A stretch of DNA of 64,000 nt from Blakeslea trispora (Eukaryota > Mucoromycota > Mucoromycetes > Mucorales > Choanephoraceae), in the NCBI GenBank assembly GCA_025331445.1, contig JAIWNE010000020.1, positions 1-64,000 on the forward strand, in the 5' to 3' direction. Position numbers and translations under genes: made by a program. The notes under the pieces were generated by a model, which saw only the letters and a list, made by a program, of their open reading frames with translations, made no database searches and was not told where the DNA came from. Of this stretch, positions 1 to 10,102 are shown one piece after another (within the stretch, counting starts at the first letter, position 1; each line of letters begins with the position of its first letter).

Positions 1-245
1 GATCAGGCAGAACTGATTTAGGTGGGTGATATCCTACTTTGGCGATGTTGATTTGTTGCATTCGAGACAGTCAGCTAGTATGCGTTCGATATCTTTTCGC
101 ATGTTTGTCCAATGTACTCCATCATGATGTAATTGGTCCTCAATACTCTGTAGCCCGTAATGACCTAATAAATGAGCTTTCAATATGAGTGTATACGCTC
201 GTGAAGTGGTGGTGTCATGTACTCAGCAAACTTCAAGGCCCTCAC
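1..245 (-). pseudogene. Ty3/Gypsy integrase fragment (HHCC zinc-binding domain)
   Basis: Read on the minus strand, about 88-177 encodes an integrase N-terminal zinc-binding domain: a HLLGHYG box, a W-x-x-M-x-x-D-I segment, then C-L-E-C. This HHCC module of retroviral-type integrases normally lies downstream of RNase H. After the second cysteine the frame hits a TAG, while a neighbouring frame continues in a recognisable way (VGYHPPK), so the copy carries a frameshift. It runs off the left edge of the window, so the catalytic DDE core and 3' LTR cannot be seen. It is in line with the Pol and Gag remains at 552-4036 and is the 3' part of the same element. Confidence 0.65.
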
Positions 246-551
246 AGTCATATCGAGGTCTGAACGTCTTGTTTGTGATGATGAAGGTGATTGAGATTCA
301 CTTTGCTGTCCGTTAGTAACTTTCCAGAGGCACTGTTACTGTCGTCAGACGAGAAAGTTTGGAAGAAGAAGAAGAGTTGGAATATGCGGAGGAAATATTC
401 GCTCTTTATTTGCCTCAAATATTTTCGTAGGGGTGACTTGTCAAATCGATTAAGGTGCACTTTGACGTTTTAAAATCTAGGCCAGCTCTTTTTCTGAATT
501 TCTCTTGCGTTTCTTTTTAATTATCGAGCATCACTGGTAACATCAGCACAA

Positions 552-1165
552 CTACCCCTCCAGAAGTAATGGTACTTCGTTATCTGAATAGAGTCGAGAG
601 AGAGCGTCTGGGATTATGTTACTGATACCTGGAAGATATACGCATGTAAACGTGTATGAGAAGATAGTTTCCCCCAGCCAAGCATAAGTGCGTTTGGCGT
701 TTGTTGAGTGTTTAGATAGATTAAACTCTTGTGGTCCGTGTGAAGAGTGAACGGAATGAGATACAGCCATTTGTGGAACTTTGTGAAAGTATATACCACA
801 GCCAGTAATTCACGTTTAGTAGTGCTATAGTTGCGTTCAGAAGGCGATAATTTCGGGATACCATGGCAACATAATGAACAGTGTTATTGATTATTGATAA
901 AGTATTCCAGCGATACCAGTAGCACTAGCGTCAGTTGCAACGTGAAATCTATGAGAGAGATCAGGAGCCGAGATAACGGGTGCGTTGGCCAATGCATGTT
1001 GCAAGTCCTTGAAGGCTTTTGTATGCTGATCCGTCCAACATCCTTTAATTGCTTGTAACTGCGTAAAGCATCTAGAGTAGACGAAAGCTTAGAGTAGAAT
1101 GGAATGGAAGACCGAAAGAAAGACATAAAACCAAGATAGCTAGCAAGTTGGTCGTCCAGTAGTAG
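552..1165 (-). pseudogene. Ty3/Gypsy Pol, RNase H region, frameshifted
   Basis: This continues the reverse transcriptase at 1140-2513 and is broken into at least three frames. The frame changes near 1155, where the RT tail should run on into a L-x-F-M-S-F-F-R segment, and again near 1030, where the ATDAS-A-TGIAG-type RNase H start (first catalytic Asp) appears in another frame. A TDHKSL block follows near 720-740, and the closing LPGISNIIPDALSRL block lies near 600-640. These blocks are typical of Ty3/Gypsy RNase H. The shifts mean no functional Pol can be made from this copy. The order PR-RT-RH-IN is that of Gypsy elements rather than Copia. Confidence 0.7.
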
Positions 1166-2513
1166 GGATAGGCCAAGTATGAGCGTTGGCTACCTTTCGA
1201 GGATCAGGAATGAGTTTTCCGTTAATGAGAGACCAGCCCAAGATGTTGACACTCTTTTGTGCAAAGACTATCTTTTCAGAGTTCAAGACGAGGTTTGCTT
1301 GTGTTAATCTGCTAATTACTTCTACTACGCAATCAGTATGGTAGGATAAGGGTGGAAATGTAGAGATTATAATATCATCGACGTATACATTAACATACGG
1401 GAGATCTTCAAATAGGTTTGTCAAGCATCGTTGTACGACAGATCCGACATGAGTTATTCCAAAGCATGCTTTCAAGTGAATGTACTGTATTCCTGTGAAA
1501 GGATTAGTAATAGCAAGTTTTTCACGATCAGGTTCATGAATAGGAAACGATGTGAAGCAAGCATGGATGTCTAAAATGGTATGAATAGGTGCACTACCAA
1601 TACTCTGGTGAATGGATGAGATTAATGGCAACTGTTGTCTATCAGTAACGAGGAGTTGTTGATTTAACAGACGGACATCACAAACGATTCTAGGTTTATC
1701 AAACGAGTAGTTACCCTGTGAATCTTTCTTCTTGACTACTAGTAAGGGACTGTTATATCCTGTATGGGAAGGTGCTTTCTTAATGACCCCTTCGGATAAC
1801 CATACTTCGATTTGTTTGTTAACAACATCTTTGTACGCTGCTGGTAATGGGTATTGAGCTCTATAAGCAACAGTTCCAGGTTTAGTCTTGAGATGTATGG
1901 TAGCACCAGGTAAATTACAACAAGTGTTTTTCATGTCAATCTCTGAATTTAGCTTAAGAAGATTATTAACAACTTTGAGAAAAGGTTCACGTTCACTGTT
2001 AGTGCCAAATGGATCACTGTTAGGATTAATATTATCTGGGTCAATAGGATCAGGAATCTTAGGACCAGTCGAATCAAAGTGAGAACTTATAAGACTAGTA
2101 ATTCCAATCTTCAGCCTATGTAAGATATCCATACCAAGACAAATTGGTACATTTTCATGTGAAGAAAATGAAAAGACTTCGAAAGTATGTGTAATGTTGA
2201 TTTTATTATAGAAAACTTTTAATTGGGTAGAACCAATTCTGGGGACAGTTTGTTTTATATGAGCTAGTTGCACTACTCCAGTTGAAGGAGCAGATTGGAT
2301 GTTGGATCCAAGAAAAGTAGCGAAAGAAGGAGAAACAAGAGATCTGTCGGCACCTGTGTCTAATAGAGCGTAGGTTTTCACGTTTTCTACAATTACCGGT
2401 AAGATAATAGAATTAGATATCTGTTTCGGTGCTGATGAAAATCGAACATCATACTTACATTTCTGCGCTTGGGCAGCTTGCATAAGAGATTCCTCATCGG
2501 AATCAATTTCCAT
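1140..2513 (-). pseudogene. Ty3/Gypsy Pol: aspartic protease and reverse transcriptase
   Basis: This 457-codon open stretch begins with a retropepsin-like domain (ALLDTGADRSLVSP, DTG-type active site, about residues 50-60). A reverse transcriptase follows, with an R-I-V-C-D-V-R-L-L-N block and the catalytic YVDD box (about residue 375). The final N-I-L-G-W segment marks the end of the RT palm/thumb. It overlaps the end of Gag by 121 bp in the -1 frame, which fits frameshift-coupled expression as in many Gypsy elements, though no slippery site was verified. The frame stops at a TAG at 1140, where a frameshift separates it from RNase H. Classed as a pseudogene because the downstream Pol and upstream Gag are broken. 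Confidence 0.85.
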
Positions 2514-4036
2514 GTCGTCGATGGTTGAGGAAGAGGGTCCGGCGAGGGCACACGAGAGGAAGAAGAACCAGGGAAAGTAGCAGCAGCACGAACGTTCTCA
2601 GAGGTAGGAGCTCTGTTTGCAAAATCGCACCACTTGCTGGCACCAGTACCACCACGGAAAGAAGCACCTCGAACAGTTATGTTGTCAGCGGCAGAAGAGC
2701 GAGCGGCAGTATCACAGCGATGCTTAGGTGTCCAACCCAAAGCACCACAACGACGACACAGGTTCTTGTTCTTGGGTTGTTCACCCCGTTCCTTAGCCTT
2801 ACAGTCTTCCGTATTATGTGTGGTTACTCTGTGGAAAGAGCAGAACATTTTTTCCTTGCCTTTATCACGTTTCATGTTAGTGATCGCGGCAGAAGAAGTA
2901 GAAGAACGACTAGCGGAAGGAGGGGAAGTAGAACCAGAAGGAAGACCAGGCTTGGATCGCTTTTGAGAAGGACCAACAGAAGACGAGGCAGAAGAGCGTT
3001 TACCAGTAGATGGTCCTTGTTCTAGACTGCGTGACTTATTATATAAATTACGAGCCTTTGACGCTATGAATTCCAGATCTTTCTTATCAGCGGCAGAGGC
3101 GGACTCCAAAGTGATATCTAAGCGATCTAAAAGATCACTGGGAAGACCATCCATGAAATAGGCGACCAAGACATGATTGTCACGAACACCAGCACGAGCT
3201 CTCAAGGTGTTGAACCTATCTATGTACTGTTCAATAGTCTCTCTATAGTCTCGGAAGCGGATGATTTGCAATTGCTTATGAGCCAGGTTCTTGCTGTCAT
3301 CCGTGGTCATACCATACTTGTTAATAAGCGCAGTCTTGAAAGAGTTCCATGTAAGTTCATTTATGGTTTTTCCTGATCCAGCGACAAACTGGCGTAACCA
3401 CAATCGTTGATCGGGATCTAGGCGAGTAATCACCAAACGATACCAGTTGGCATCAATGTCCAGTTGGTAGCACAGCATCACATCTTCGAACTTGTGAAGA
3501 CAAGCCTCGATGTCCTGAAAAACCTGCTCCTTTGGTGCAAAGACATTTCTGCCTACCCACTGGAAGTAGGGCACCTCTCTTGGACATACAACTGTTTTGA
3601 CAGACGCAGAGGTAGAGTGAGAAGAAGAAGATTGAGGCACAGGTGATGTATTAGAAGAATTGATGCGAGAGAGCATTTCATGAAGATCTACTAATTTGGA
3701 TAGATCCTTGAATTTGGCATCGTAAGCATCTCAAACTTTGTTAGCAGTTTCACTGTCCGTAACCGAAGCCAATTGATCAGCTAGATCAGCGACCTCAGTT
3801 TGCAAGCGATTGATGTTACTCCCCAAGTTAGCAGTAGAATTGCCCTTTTGTCCTGTAGAAGGCATGGGGGAGGGATCAGAAGAGGAGACAGCAGGGGTAT
3901 GCGTGGAAGCATAATCTTCAGGAGGAGGAAGTGAATCCAGTTCCATCTCTTCCTCTGCGGTAAGAGGTGCTGAGAGGATTTGGTAAGCTTCTTCGGCAGT
4001 AGGAGTAGTAGGAACCATAGGGAGTTCAGCGGCCAT
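2393..4036 (-). pseudogene. Ty3/Gypsy Gag, interrupted by one in-frame TGA
   Basis: From an ATG at 4036 the minus-strand frame encodes an acidic, Pro/Ser-rich N-terminus and a short coiled-coil-like stretch. It meets a single in-frame TGA at 3731-3733 and continues in the same frame to 2393. The second part holds a Gag-type capsid core, with a W-x-x-F-x-x-A-L-x-x-K-Y-G block and an Y-I-D-R-F segment near 3250. The C-terminus is basic, Ser-rich and Cys/His-rich, with a zinc-knuckle-like LCRRCGALG...HRC (near 2710-2765). Gag proteins of this class package element RNA in cytoplasmic particles. Apart from the TGA the frame looks whole, so this stop may be a single point mutation. Confidence 0.75.
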
Positions 4037-4330
4037 TGTAAGTGTTTTCAAAGTAAATAAAATAAAAGATAAGGTTAAAAAAAATGTTATAATCCAATAA
4101 ATCACAATGAAATAAATCCAAGGAATTAACCAGACTAAAGATAATGTTTTATTTACTTCAAAATTGATGTGCTATTTATACTTTTCATGAAGATGATATT
4201 TCAACTGAGATTGTAAAACTTTTCTAGAGGCTTGTAGATGATTATGATAATAACAACGAATCGGATGAGAGATGAATGATGACAGTCTTGTAAAGAAGAA
4301 TTACTAAAATAGAATGATTGGCCATCTGTA
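4037..4330 (-). other. Leader and partial 5' LTR of the Gypsy element
   Basis: Upstream of Gag on the minus strand the sequence is AT-rich. A TATA-like tataaata (4173-4180) and an aataaa signal just downstream look like an LTR promoter and polyadenylation signal. A TGG trinucleotide near 4125 could open a primer-binding site. The matching 3' LTR would lie beyond the left window edge, so the LTR borders cannot be set by comparison. The junction with the DIRS element is placed near 4330 only because Gag-like DIRS coding begins about there. Confidence 0.35.
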
Positions 4331-4497
4331 CCTTAAACCCAGTAACTGGTAAATTATTGGCAAGATGTCAGTCCTGACCTTGAATGAAGGTTTATCCGAA
4401 TTGAATGTCAAATGAAACAAGCTGAAGTCGAATTAGAGAATGGTTGTGGATTCATAAGTGGCTAAATACTTGATCCGTACTGTATGAATACAACATT

Positions 4498-4893
4498 TTG
4501 CATATGATTCATGATGTCCGTTCATTGTTACTGAACGTTACTCGCACGTTGAATCATCATCGTAATAACATTGCCATGCGTAGCATCAATCAGTCCTTCT
4601 CTTTGCCTTCGCAATCCTCTGACACCAAATATACTATGTCTTTGAGTGAATTCAACTCTTCAATCACTCAGCAGACCGCTGCAGAAAAGTCTTTGAAGGA
4701 AGCCAAGAACTTTTCTCCAAACAAAGGCAAGCAAGCTCGTAGATTTAGACAGAGATCCACTATCGATCCCTCGTCTTCCTCTACCTCCGCTGGCCCCTCC
4801 CAGTCGTCTTTTCGGCAGGGCACGCCTTCCCAACCGAACACTTCGTTTCAAAACAAGAAACCTTTTTCGAAGACACACACAAAGCGCCAGTAA
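4498..4893 (+). pseudogene. DIRS copy 1 Gag-like ORF, 3' part
   Basis: The 131-codon open stretch ends in a basic, Ser/Gln-rich tail and stops at a TAA three bases before the RT frame becomes usable. Upstream, from about 4360 to 4500, Gag-like coding (M-K-Q-A-E-V-E-L-E-N near 4410) continues in other frames with stops between. The 5' part of Gag is therefore decayed or truncated. Assignment as Gag rests on position before RT and on the basic low-complexity C-terminus, not on a recognisable domain. Its frame relative to RT (+1) is the same as in DIRS copy 2. Confidence 0.5.
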
Positions 4894-4895
4894 GC

Positions 4896-6833
4896 TTGCA
4901 CTCCAACCTGTCTTTCTCAACAAAGGCCGGTTTAGTCGGGGGTCGCCTTCAACAATTCGCCCCCAAATGGATTCAACTCTTCCCACACCACTATCTGCTG
5001 AACGCCGTTCAACACGGATTCCGCATTCCCTTTCATCAACATCCGCCACTACAAAACGCTTCCTACCACTCATCAATTTCCGCCGCCAAATCCGGAAATC
5101 AACCTACCGATCTCGACATAGCTTTGATGGATCTTGTCCAGAAAAGAGCAATCGAACTAGTTCCAGCATCGGAAGCTCACTCCAGCTTCATCAGTCCAAT
5201 CTTCACGGTCCCGAAGAAGACGGGCGGAGTGAGACCGGTCTTCAACTTGAAGACCTTAAATCAATATGTAGACTGTCCCCATTTCAAAATGGAGACAATA
5301 CAAGATATTGCACTAATGATCAAACCCAACGATTATTTAGTTTCAATAGACCTGTCAGACGCTTTTCTACACCTTCCTCTTCATCCAGATTCTCGCAAAT
5401 ATCTTCGCTTCCGCTGGCAAGATCAACTCTATCAATTTCGAACCACTCCTTTTGGTCTAAACATCGTTCCGTATTGGTTCACCAAGATAACACGACCAAT
5501 TGTGGAGTGGGCTTGGGGTCAGGGCATCCGTCTAGCTGCTTACCTCGACGACTGGATTATCATGGGAGAATCGAAGGACATAATTCGCAGGCATACTGCA
5601 ACAGTCTTGTCTTGTTTAAACAACCTAGGGTGGATTGTGAATCACGAGAAATCGAATCTACAACCCACTCAACAGATCGAACATCTGGGATTTATGTTGA
5701 ATACAAGCACAATGCAGGCCTCCTTACCTGGGAAGAAACTCCGGGACCTACAGAGATCCCTGCTACAAGTCTACCGCCATCCTCGCCAAACACCTCGCAA
5801 AGTGCAGAGCCTAATCATGCGGCTTCAGGCAGCAACCTTTGCACTGTTTCCGGCCCGTCTGTACACGCGACACCTCCTGTACCAGAAGAACAGATGGATG
5901 CGATCCGACCCTCGATGGGACATCCCGCAAACCTTGAGCCCTTTAGCGCTGGCAGAGATCAAATGGTGGATCGACAACTTGGCGATTTGGAACGGCCGTT
6001 CCATGATTCCCTCGACGGCATCAGCAACGTTATACGTCGACGCATCGAATACGGGATGGGGATGCTCATACCGAGACCAGACAGCCTGCGGTCATTGGAC
6101 TCACAAGGAGAGTAAGCAGCATATCAATTGGAAGGAGTTGATGGCTGCGTTTCTGGCCCTACAATCGTTTCCAGACGTTCGCAACCAACATGTGCTGATA
6201 AGAACAGACAACACGACCTCACTGGCATATATCCAGAAACAGGGCGGCACCCGGTCTTACGATCTCATGACCTTGGCAACCACCATCTGGAAATGGTGTC
6301 TACGGAGAGGTCTGACACTGTCAGCCAAGCATATAGCGGGAATAGACAACCACAAGGCAGACTGGCAATCACGACGCCTATTCTACAAGAACCAGTGGCA
6401 AGAAAAGCCCACGGTTTTCCAGTTGGTACTTCGGTCCTGGACAGTTCACCCAGATGTGGACCTATTCGCAGACAGAACAACCAACCTGTGTACAAGATAC
6501 GTCTCCTGGAAGCGCGACCCAGGCGCATGGCAAATCGACGCATTCTCCCTAGACTGGTCACAGTTCCGCTTGCCGTGGATCAACCCACCATGGAACTTAC
6601 TAATGAGGTGCATCGAAAAACTTCAGCGGGAGAGGCCCTCACTCCCATCCATTGTAGTGACACCACATTGGACGAGCGCGCCTTGGTTCCCCTTGGTGAA
6701 GCAGCTGGCAATCTACGACCCCATCTTACTCCAAGCGCAGGACATCGAACTGCGGTCTCCCCTGACCAGATGTCCCTTGACTCCAACCAAATCAACTCTC
6801 TCCGTTTGGATGCTTTGTCCTCCTCATCTCTAA
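4896..6833 (+). CDS. DIRS copy 1 reverse transcriptase/RNase H
   Basis: About 645 codons without a stop. The RT domain has SPIFTVPKKTGGVRPVFNL (block A region), VSIDLSDAFLHLPL (first catalytic Asp), TPFGL and the active-site box YLDDWI near residue 220. RNase H follows, with LYVDASNTGWG, W-K-E-L-x-A, RTDNTTSLAYI and AGIDNHKADWQSR. The protein would make cDNA from element RNA. No ATG lies near the frame start: the first usable initiator-like codon is a TTG at 4896, so translation may depend on reinitiation or frameshifting after Gag. The tail overlaps the tyrosine recombinase ORF. It is intact as far as can be read, although the element lacks its left end. Confidence 0.8.
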   Translation: MHSNLSFSTKAGLVGGRLQQFAPKWIQLFPHHYLLNAVQHGFRIPFHQHPPLQNASYHSSISAAKSGNQPTDLDIALMDLVQKRAIELVPASEAHSSFISPIFTVPKKTGGVRPVFNLKTLNQYVDCPHFKMETIQDIALMIKPNDYLVSIDLSDAFLHLPLHPDSRKYLRFRWQDQLYQFRTTPFGLNIVPYWFTKITRPIVEWAWGQGIRLAAYLDDWIIMGESKDIIRRHTATVLSCLNNLGWIVNHEKSNLQPTQQIEHLGFMLNTSTMQASLPGKKLRDLQRSLLQVYRHPRQTPRKVQSLIMRLQAATFALFPARLYTRHLLYQKNRWMRSDPRWDIPQTLSPLALAEIKWWIDNLAIWNGRSMIPSTASATLYVDASNTGWGCSYRDQTACGHWTHKESKQHINWKELMAAFLALQSFPDVRNQHVLIRTDNTTSLAYIQKQGGTRSYDLMTLATTIWKWCLRRGLTLSAKHIAGIDNHKADWQSRRLFYKNQWQEKPTVFQLVLRSWTVHPDVDLFADRTTNLCTRYVSWKRDPGAWQIDAFSLDWSQFRLPWINPPWNLLMRCIEKLQRERPSLPSIVVTPHWTSAPWFPLVKQLAIYDPILLQAQDIELRSPLTRCPLTPTKSTLSVWMLCPPHL

Positions 6834-7846
6834 GCGAGGGTTTGTCTTTGGAATCTATGGCTATCATTCGCCATCCTCGCCTGGTTGACTCCACCACCAA
6901 CAGGTCATATCGTCGCGGTCAAGAGCTTTTCGTGGTCTGGGCACTTGAGCATGACATTGACATCAGTAATTACACAGTCAATGATCTGACTAACTTCCTG
7001 TCTCACCTCTACCACAGCCGTGGCTATCAACTTAGTACGTTGAAGCTTGTTCGTGCTGCTGTGACACACCTTCACCACTCACCCTCTACTATTCGCCAGC
7101 AATCTGATAACCCTGTTGTTCTACTATTGGACTCATTGGCAACACAGGCCGCCCCTCGTCCTCAATACAAGCCGGCAGTTGATTTGTCCAAAACCCTGAA
7201 GTACTTGGCCAGTATTCCTTCATCAACCACTGCGCCATTATCTTCGTTACAAAGCAAAGTTGCCTTTCTAATGGGCATGGCTGCTTTTCTTCGTCCTTCG
7301 GACTTACATCGGATAGATCTTCGTTCCTGCTCAGTTGATTCTGCTGGTATCCTCTCATTCAATGTTGTTGCCCCCAAGGAACGCCGTAAGAAGCAACGCA
7401 TTATCAAGCAGTTGAACATCCACCCACACGCATCAGATCCATCACTTTGTCCTGTGGCCGCATTCGTCGCACTGCGGGACCATTTTTTGGCGAAGAATGT
7501 TCGACCACCCTCTTCCCTCTTTGTGAAATCACGACTTCCCCGCCAACCGGTGCTGGTGACTACAATTTCCTCTTGGATTCGTCGTTTGATTCGCTTGTCC
7601 ACTTCTGAGCGCAATGCTTCTCTCCGCTCCATCGCGGCCTCATTGGCCCTCTCTAATGGTCTACCCCTTCAAGACATTGTTACTCTTGGTGATTGGTCTT
7701 CTTCCACTACCTTTGAGAACCATTACAAACGCCACTCCATGCTCAAGACTGACTTTACATCTGTTGTCTTAGGGGACCGCCATATGTACCAGGAGAGTGA
7801 CTCGGAAGATTTGTTTGAGGATGCTTCTTCTGAATTTCAAGAATAA
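6770..7846 (+). CDS. DIRS copy 1 tyrosine recombinase
   Basis: Starting at the ATG at 6770 this gives about 358 residues, overlapping the RT end by 64 bp. The N-terminal half resembles a SAM-like core-binding domain (T-N-R-S-Y-R-R-G-Q-E-L-F). The catalytic half has F-L-R-P-S-D-L (first Arg), R-x-x-x-R-S-I-A-A-S where the HxxR box is expected, GDW (His/Trp position) and F-E-N-H-Y-K-R (Tyr nucleophile). It would integrate circular cDNA without target duplication. The box normally reading HSLR reads ASLR here, so the second catalytic His appears replaced by Ala. The same frame stays open far upstream through the RT gene, with only one stop. Confidence 0.75.
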   Translation: MSLDSNQINSLRLDALSSSSLSEGLSLESMAIIRHPRLVDSTTNRSYRRGQELFVVWALEHDIDISNYTVNDLTNFLSHLYHSRGYQLSTLKLVRAAVTHLHHSPSTIRQQSDNPVVLLLDSLATQAAPRPQYKPAVDLSKTLKYLASIPSSTTAPLSSLQSKVAFLMGMAAFLRPSDLHRIDLRSCSVDSAGILSFNVVAPKERRKKQRIIKQLNIHPHASDPSLCPVAAFVALRDHFLAKNVRPPSSLFVKSRLPRQPVLVTTISSWIRRLIRLSTSERNASLRSIAASLALSNGLPLQDIVTLGDWSSSTTFENHYKRHSMLKTDFTSVVLGDRHMYQESDSEDLFEDASSEFQE

Positions 7847-7866
7847 TATTTTGTTTCTCTGGATAA

Positions 7867-8140
7867 GCAATGTAATTCGTTCTTGTATAATTTCGACGGT
7901 CTCACTCAATTCTACGAGAATTTCGTTCGACCTTGAATTGACTATTTAGACCAGAGAAATTATACAAGAACGAATTACAGCCCTCCCTCCCTCCCTTTTT
8001 CTTGTGACCTGAGCTCACTTCATGATCAATTGTATAATAGTGATAAAAATTTTGTTTTTATTTCGCTGTTTTAAATAAAGAAAGATGATTAAGCAATGTA
8101 ATTCGTTCTTGTATAATTTCTCTGGTCTAAATAGTCAATT
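7867..8140 (+). repeat. Internal complementary region and right terminal repeat of DIRS copy 1
   Basis: The block at 7871-7893 (tgtaattcgttcttgtataa...) recurs inverted at 7957-7979 and direct at 8097-8119. The inverted match extends to 44 nt (7936-7979 with 8097-8140). This matches the pattern in DIRS copy 2, where the internal complementary region is bounded by inverted copies of the terminal-repeat tail and contains the complement of each outer extension. The right extension ends in ATT at about 8138-8140. Confidence 0.7.
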
Positions 8141-8491
8141 TCTCAAATTTATCGTTCTTATAGAAAACAGAAAATATTAGGCCCACGCTTGAGCGTTTTT
8201 TTCCCATCATCTGCCTTCTAAATCACAACAACTGTGAATTTTGCTGAAGAATAGGATAATTCTTCTTGGGTGCTTTTATTCCATGCATTCAATCTTTTCA
8301 ATGTTTTGATTTCTCGTTGTTCAATACAGATAGACAGAAACAGAGTAGCATTCTGGATGTGCCATTCGTTTGCTGTAATTACTTATTGTACATATTTTTC
8401 AGCAATTAAGAGACAGTCTCAGGAAAAATTAAGAGGCAATTAGTAGAAAGCTTATTTATGCTTTAATCTCATTATACGTTTTTCTCCAGGG
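8141..8491. other. Non-coding spacer between DIRS copy 1 and a transposase relic
   Basis: AT-rich sequence with no reading frame or repeat I can assign. It should hold the right terminus of the minus-strand transposase at 8492-9856, but no terminal inverted repeat was found. Confidence 0.4.
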
Positions 8492-9856
8492 CTAAACACT
8501 TTTCAAAGGATCCGAGGGAATGGTGGATCCAGCCTTGGCAGTTTTTTTGGTTACCTTGGAGTAGGCACCCATGATTCTGGGTGTGAGTGTCTCATCAGTT
8601 TTGAAAGGGTTTCTTTTGACACCATACTTCACCTTCGACCAGAATAGCTCAATTGGATTTAGAAATGATGAGTGTGGCAGAAGATATGCACAAATATAGC
8701 CTCTGCTTTCTATCAAATTTCTTACTCTAGCTGGCTTATGTATGGGAGCATTGTCCATTACCAAGTAAAAGCCCCTCGTGTTGTTTCGGTCAAGAACATC
8801 CATCACATTACTCAAGCAATTCAGATAACGCTCGGCCCTTGTTCCAACTTTGGCTGTTGTTGTAACAACTTCACCATCTGCTCTTCTCTTCTTAGCTCCC
8901 GAAACCATTATATGCTTTCTCAGAGAAATGCCAATAACGCCTGCACTTAAGATGGCACCAAGGATGGTTATTGTAGTGACTTTTGAAGCAGAAAAAGTTG
9001 TCTTAGCGAGTGCTCATTTCTTAGACCAGCCACGAGCGCGTGTCATGTGAAGATTGAATCCTGCTTCATCCAAAAATACGCAATTGTTCTCAAAGTCCAT
9101 CTCTCTATCAGCTAGCCATTGAAGGATGGTTTCCTTTCTCTTCTTTCAAGTTTCTTCTGAATTTCTAGCAACTGAAATCTTCTCCAATTTCTTCATAGAT
9201 AGTGCACAGCTAGTTTTAAGATGCCTGTATACTGCGGATGGGCTTGCAGAGAGACGTGGAAACTCTATGATCAACAACTTGTGTATTCCAGTTACAGTTG
9301 TAGTTGAACGCTCATCAACAAGGCCGATAATAAACTTCGAGTGCTTCTCAGTAAGCTCAGAGACAGTCCCCATTCTGCGTCCTCTTTTCTTCTGTTGAGG
9401 TATCTCCCTAGTTTTCTGCCACTGCGATTTGGAACGGTAGACTGATTTTTCATTTATTCCTGTCTTTAAAGCTGCATTCTTTATAGGTACCTGTTCAACT
9501 AACAGAGCAATAAGCTTGTTGATATCCTGCTGAGTGTATACATGTCTAGCATTGCTAGCGTCGTCTTTTTTTTTTAGCCAGGTCTCTGAGAGGCTTCTCT
9601 CTTCTTTCAAATCGCTCTCACTACTCTGCACATCAGATTCATTTTCCTCCTCGTCCAAGCTATTACTGGGCTCATTACCCTCGCGCCCTTCCTTCAGCTC
9701 CATCGTCACATCTTCACCTAACTCCATGGCTGATGCAGTGATGTTATACTCCCACTTCTTTCTCATCATCGACATTGCACTGACAATAATCTCGGGTACA
9801 GCTTCAATATCTTCGTCGCGTAAAGAGATCTCGTTCATATCATAGTCAGTATCCAT
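8492..9856 (-). pseudogene. Tc1/IS630-superfamily DD34E transposase, two in-frame TGA stops
   Basis: Read on the minus strand from ATG 9856, one continuous frame ends at a TAG at 8492 and is interrupted only by TGA at 9146-9148 and at 9014-9016. The first 100 residues are acidic. An HTH-like region and a basic hinge (K-K-R-G-R-R-M-G) follow. The catalytic domain has N-C-V-F-L-D-E-A-G-F (first Asp), V-M-D-N-A-P-I-H (second Asp) and L-N-P-I-E-L-F-W (Glu), with 34 residues between the last two. The second TGA replaces the Gly of the usual WSKKG motif. Apart from these stops the copy is collinear with an intact transposase, so it is recently inactivated. Confidence 0.8.
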
Positions 9857-10003
9857 TTTTTGTTAATATAACAAAACTCAATAATAAAATTAAAGTGTTT
9901 TCTCCAAGTATGTTCTAAAACATGATAGTGTTGCTTTATAGAATAATGGAAGAATAAGTGAGTGTGGAATAGGTGGAATGGCAATAAGGGAATGCATAAT
10001 ATA

Positions 10004-10102
10004 CAGTAGTCGCTCGATTTAAGAGTGTCCGTATTCTTGAGGTTTGCACTTTTATATTGAGAATACTCTTAAATCAAACACTCTTAAATCGAGCGACTAC
10101 TG
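10004..10102. mobile_element. 99-bp MITE with terminal inverted repeats and TA target duplication
   Basis: The left end, cagtagtcgctcgatttaag, is matched at the right end by cttaaatcgagcgactactg. The element is flanked by TA on both sides (10002-10003 and 10103-10104), the duplication made by Tc1/mariner-type transposases. It is too small to encode anything and is a non-autonomous copy. A related but divergent pair of ends (ctctatttaagggt instead of ctcgatttaagagt) lies at 10237 and 14602. Confidence 0.85.

Larger units (their letters stand above)
4330..8140 (+). mobile_element. DIRS-type tyrosine-recombinase retrotransposon, 5'-truncated (DIRS copy 1)
   Basis: The order is Gag-like ORF, reverse transcriptase/RNase H, tyrosine recombinase, then an internal complementary region and right terminal repeat, which is the DIRS plan. 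The right end is well preserved: 7936-7979 is the exact reverse complement of 8097-8140 (44 nt), and the block at 7871-7893 repeats the start of the latter in direct orientation. By comparison with the complete copy at 10312-14507, the left inverted repeat and left extension should start with the reverse complement of about 7867-7939. No such sequence is seen near 4100-4500, so the left end is missing. Confidence 0.75.

Noticed and set aside
2525..3025. Arg/Thr-rich plus-strand frame opposite the Gypsy Gag.
   Set aside because: Antisense of the Ser/Lys-rich Gag tail; low complexity and no domain.
7867..8140. Inverted repeats after the DIRS copy 1 recombinase taken as an independent MITE.
   Set aside because: Their arrangement matches the internal complementary region and right terminus of a DIRS element, as shown by the complete copy at 10312-14507.
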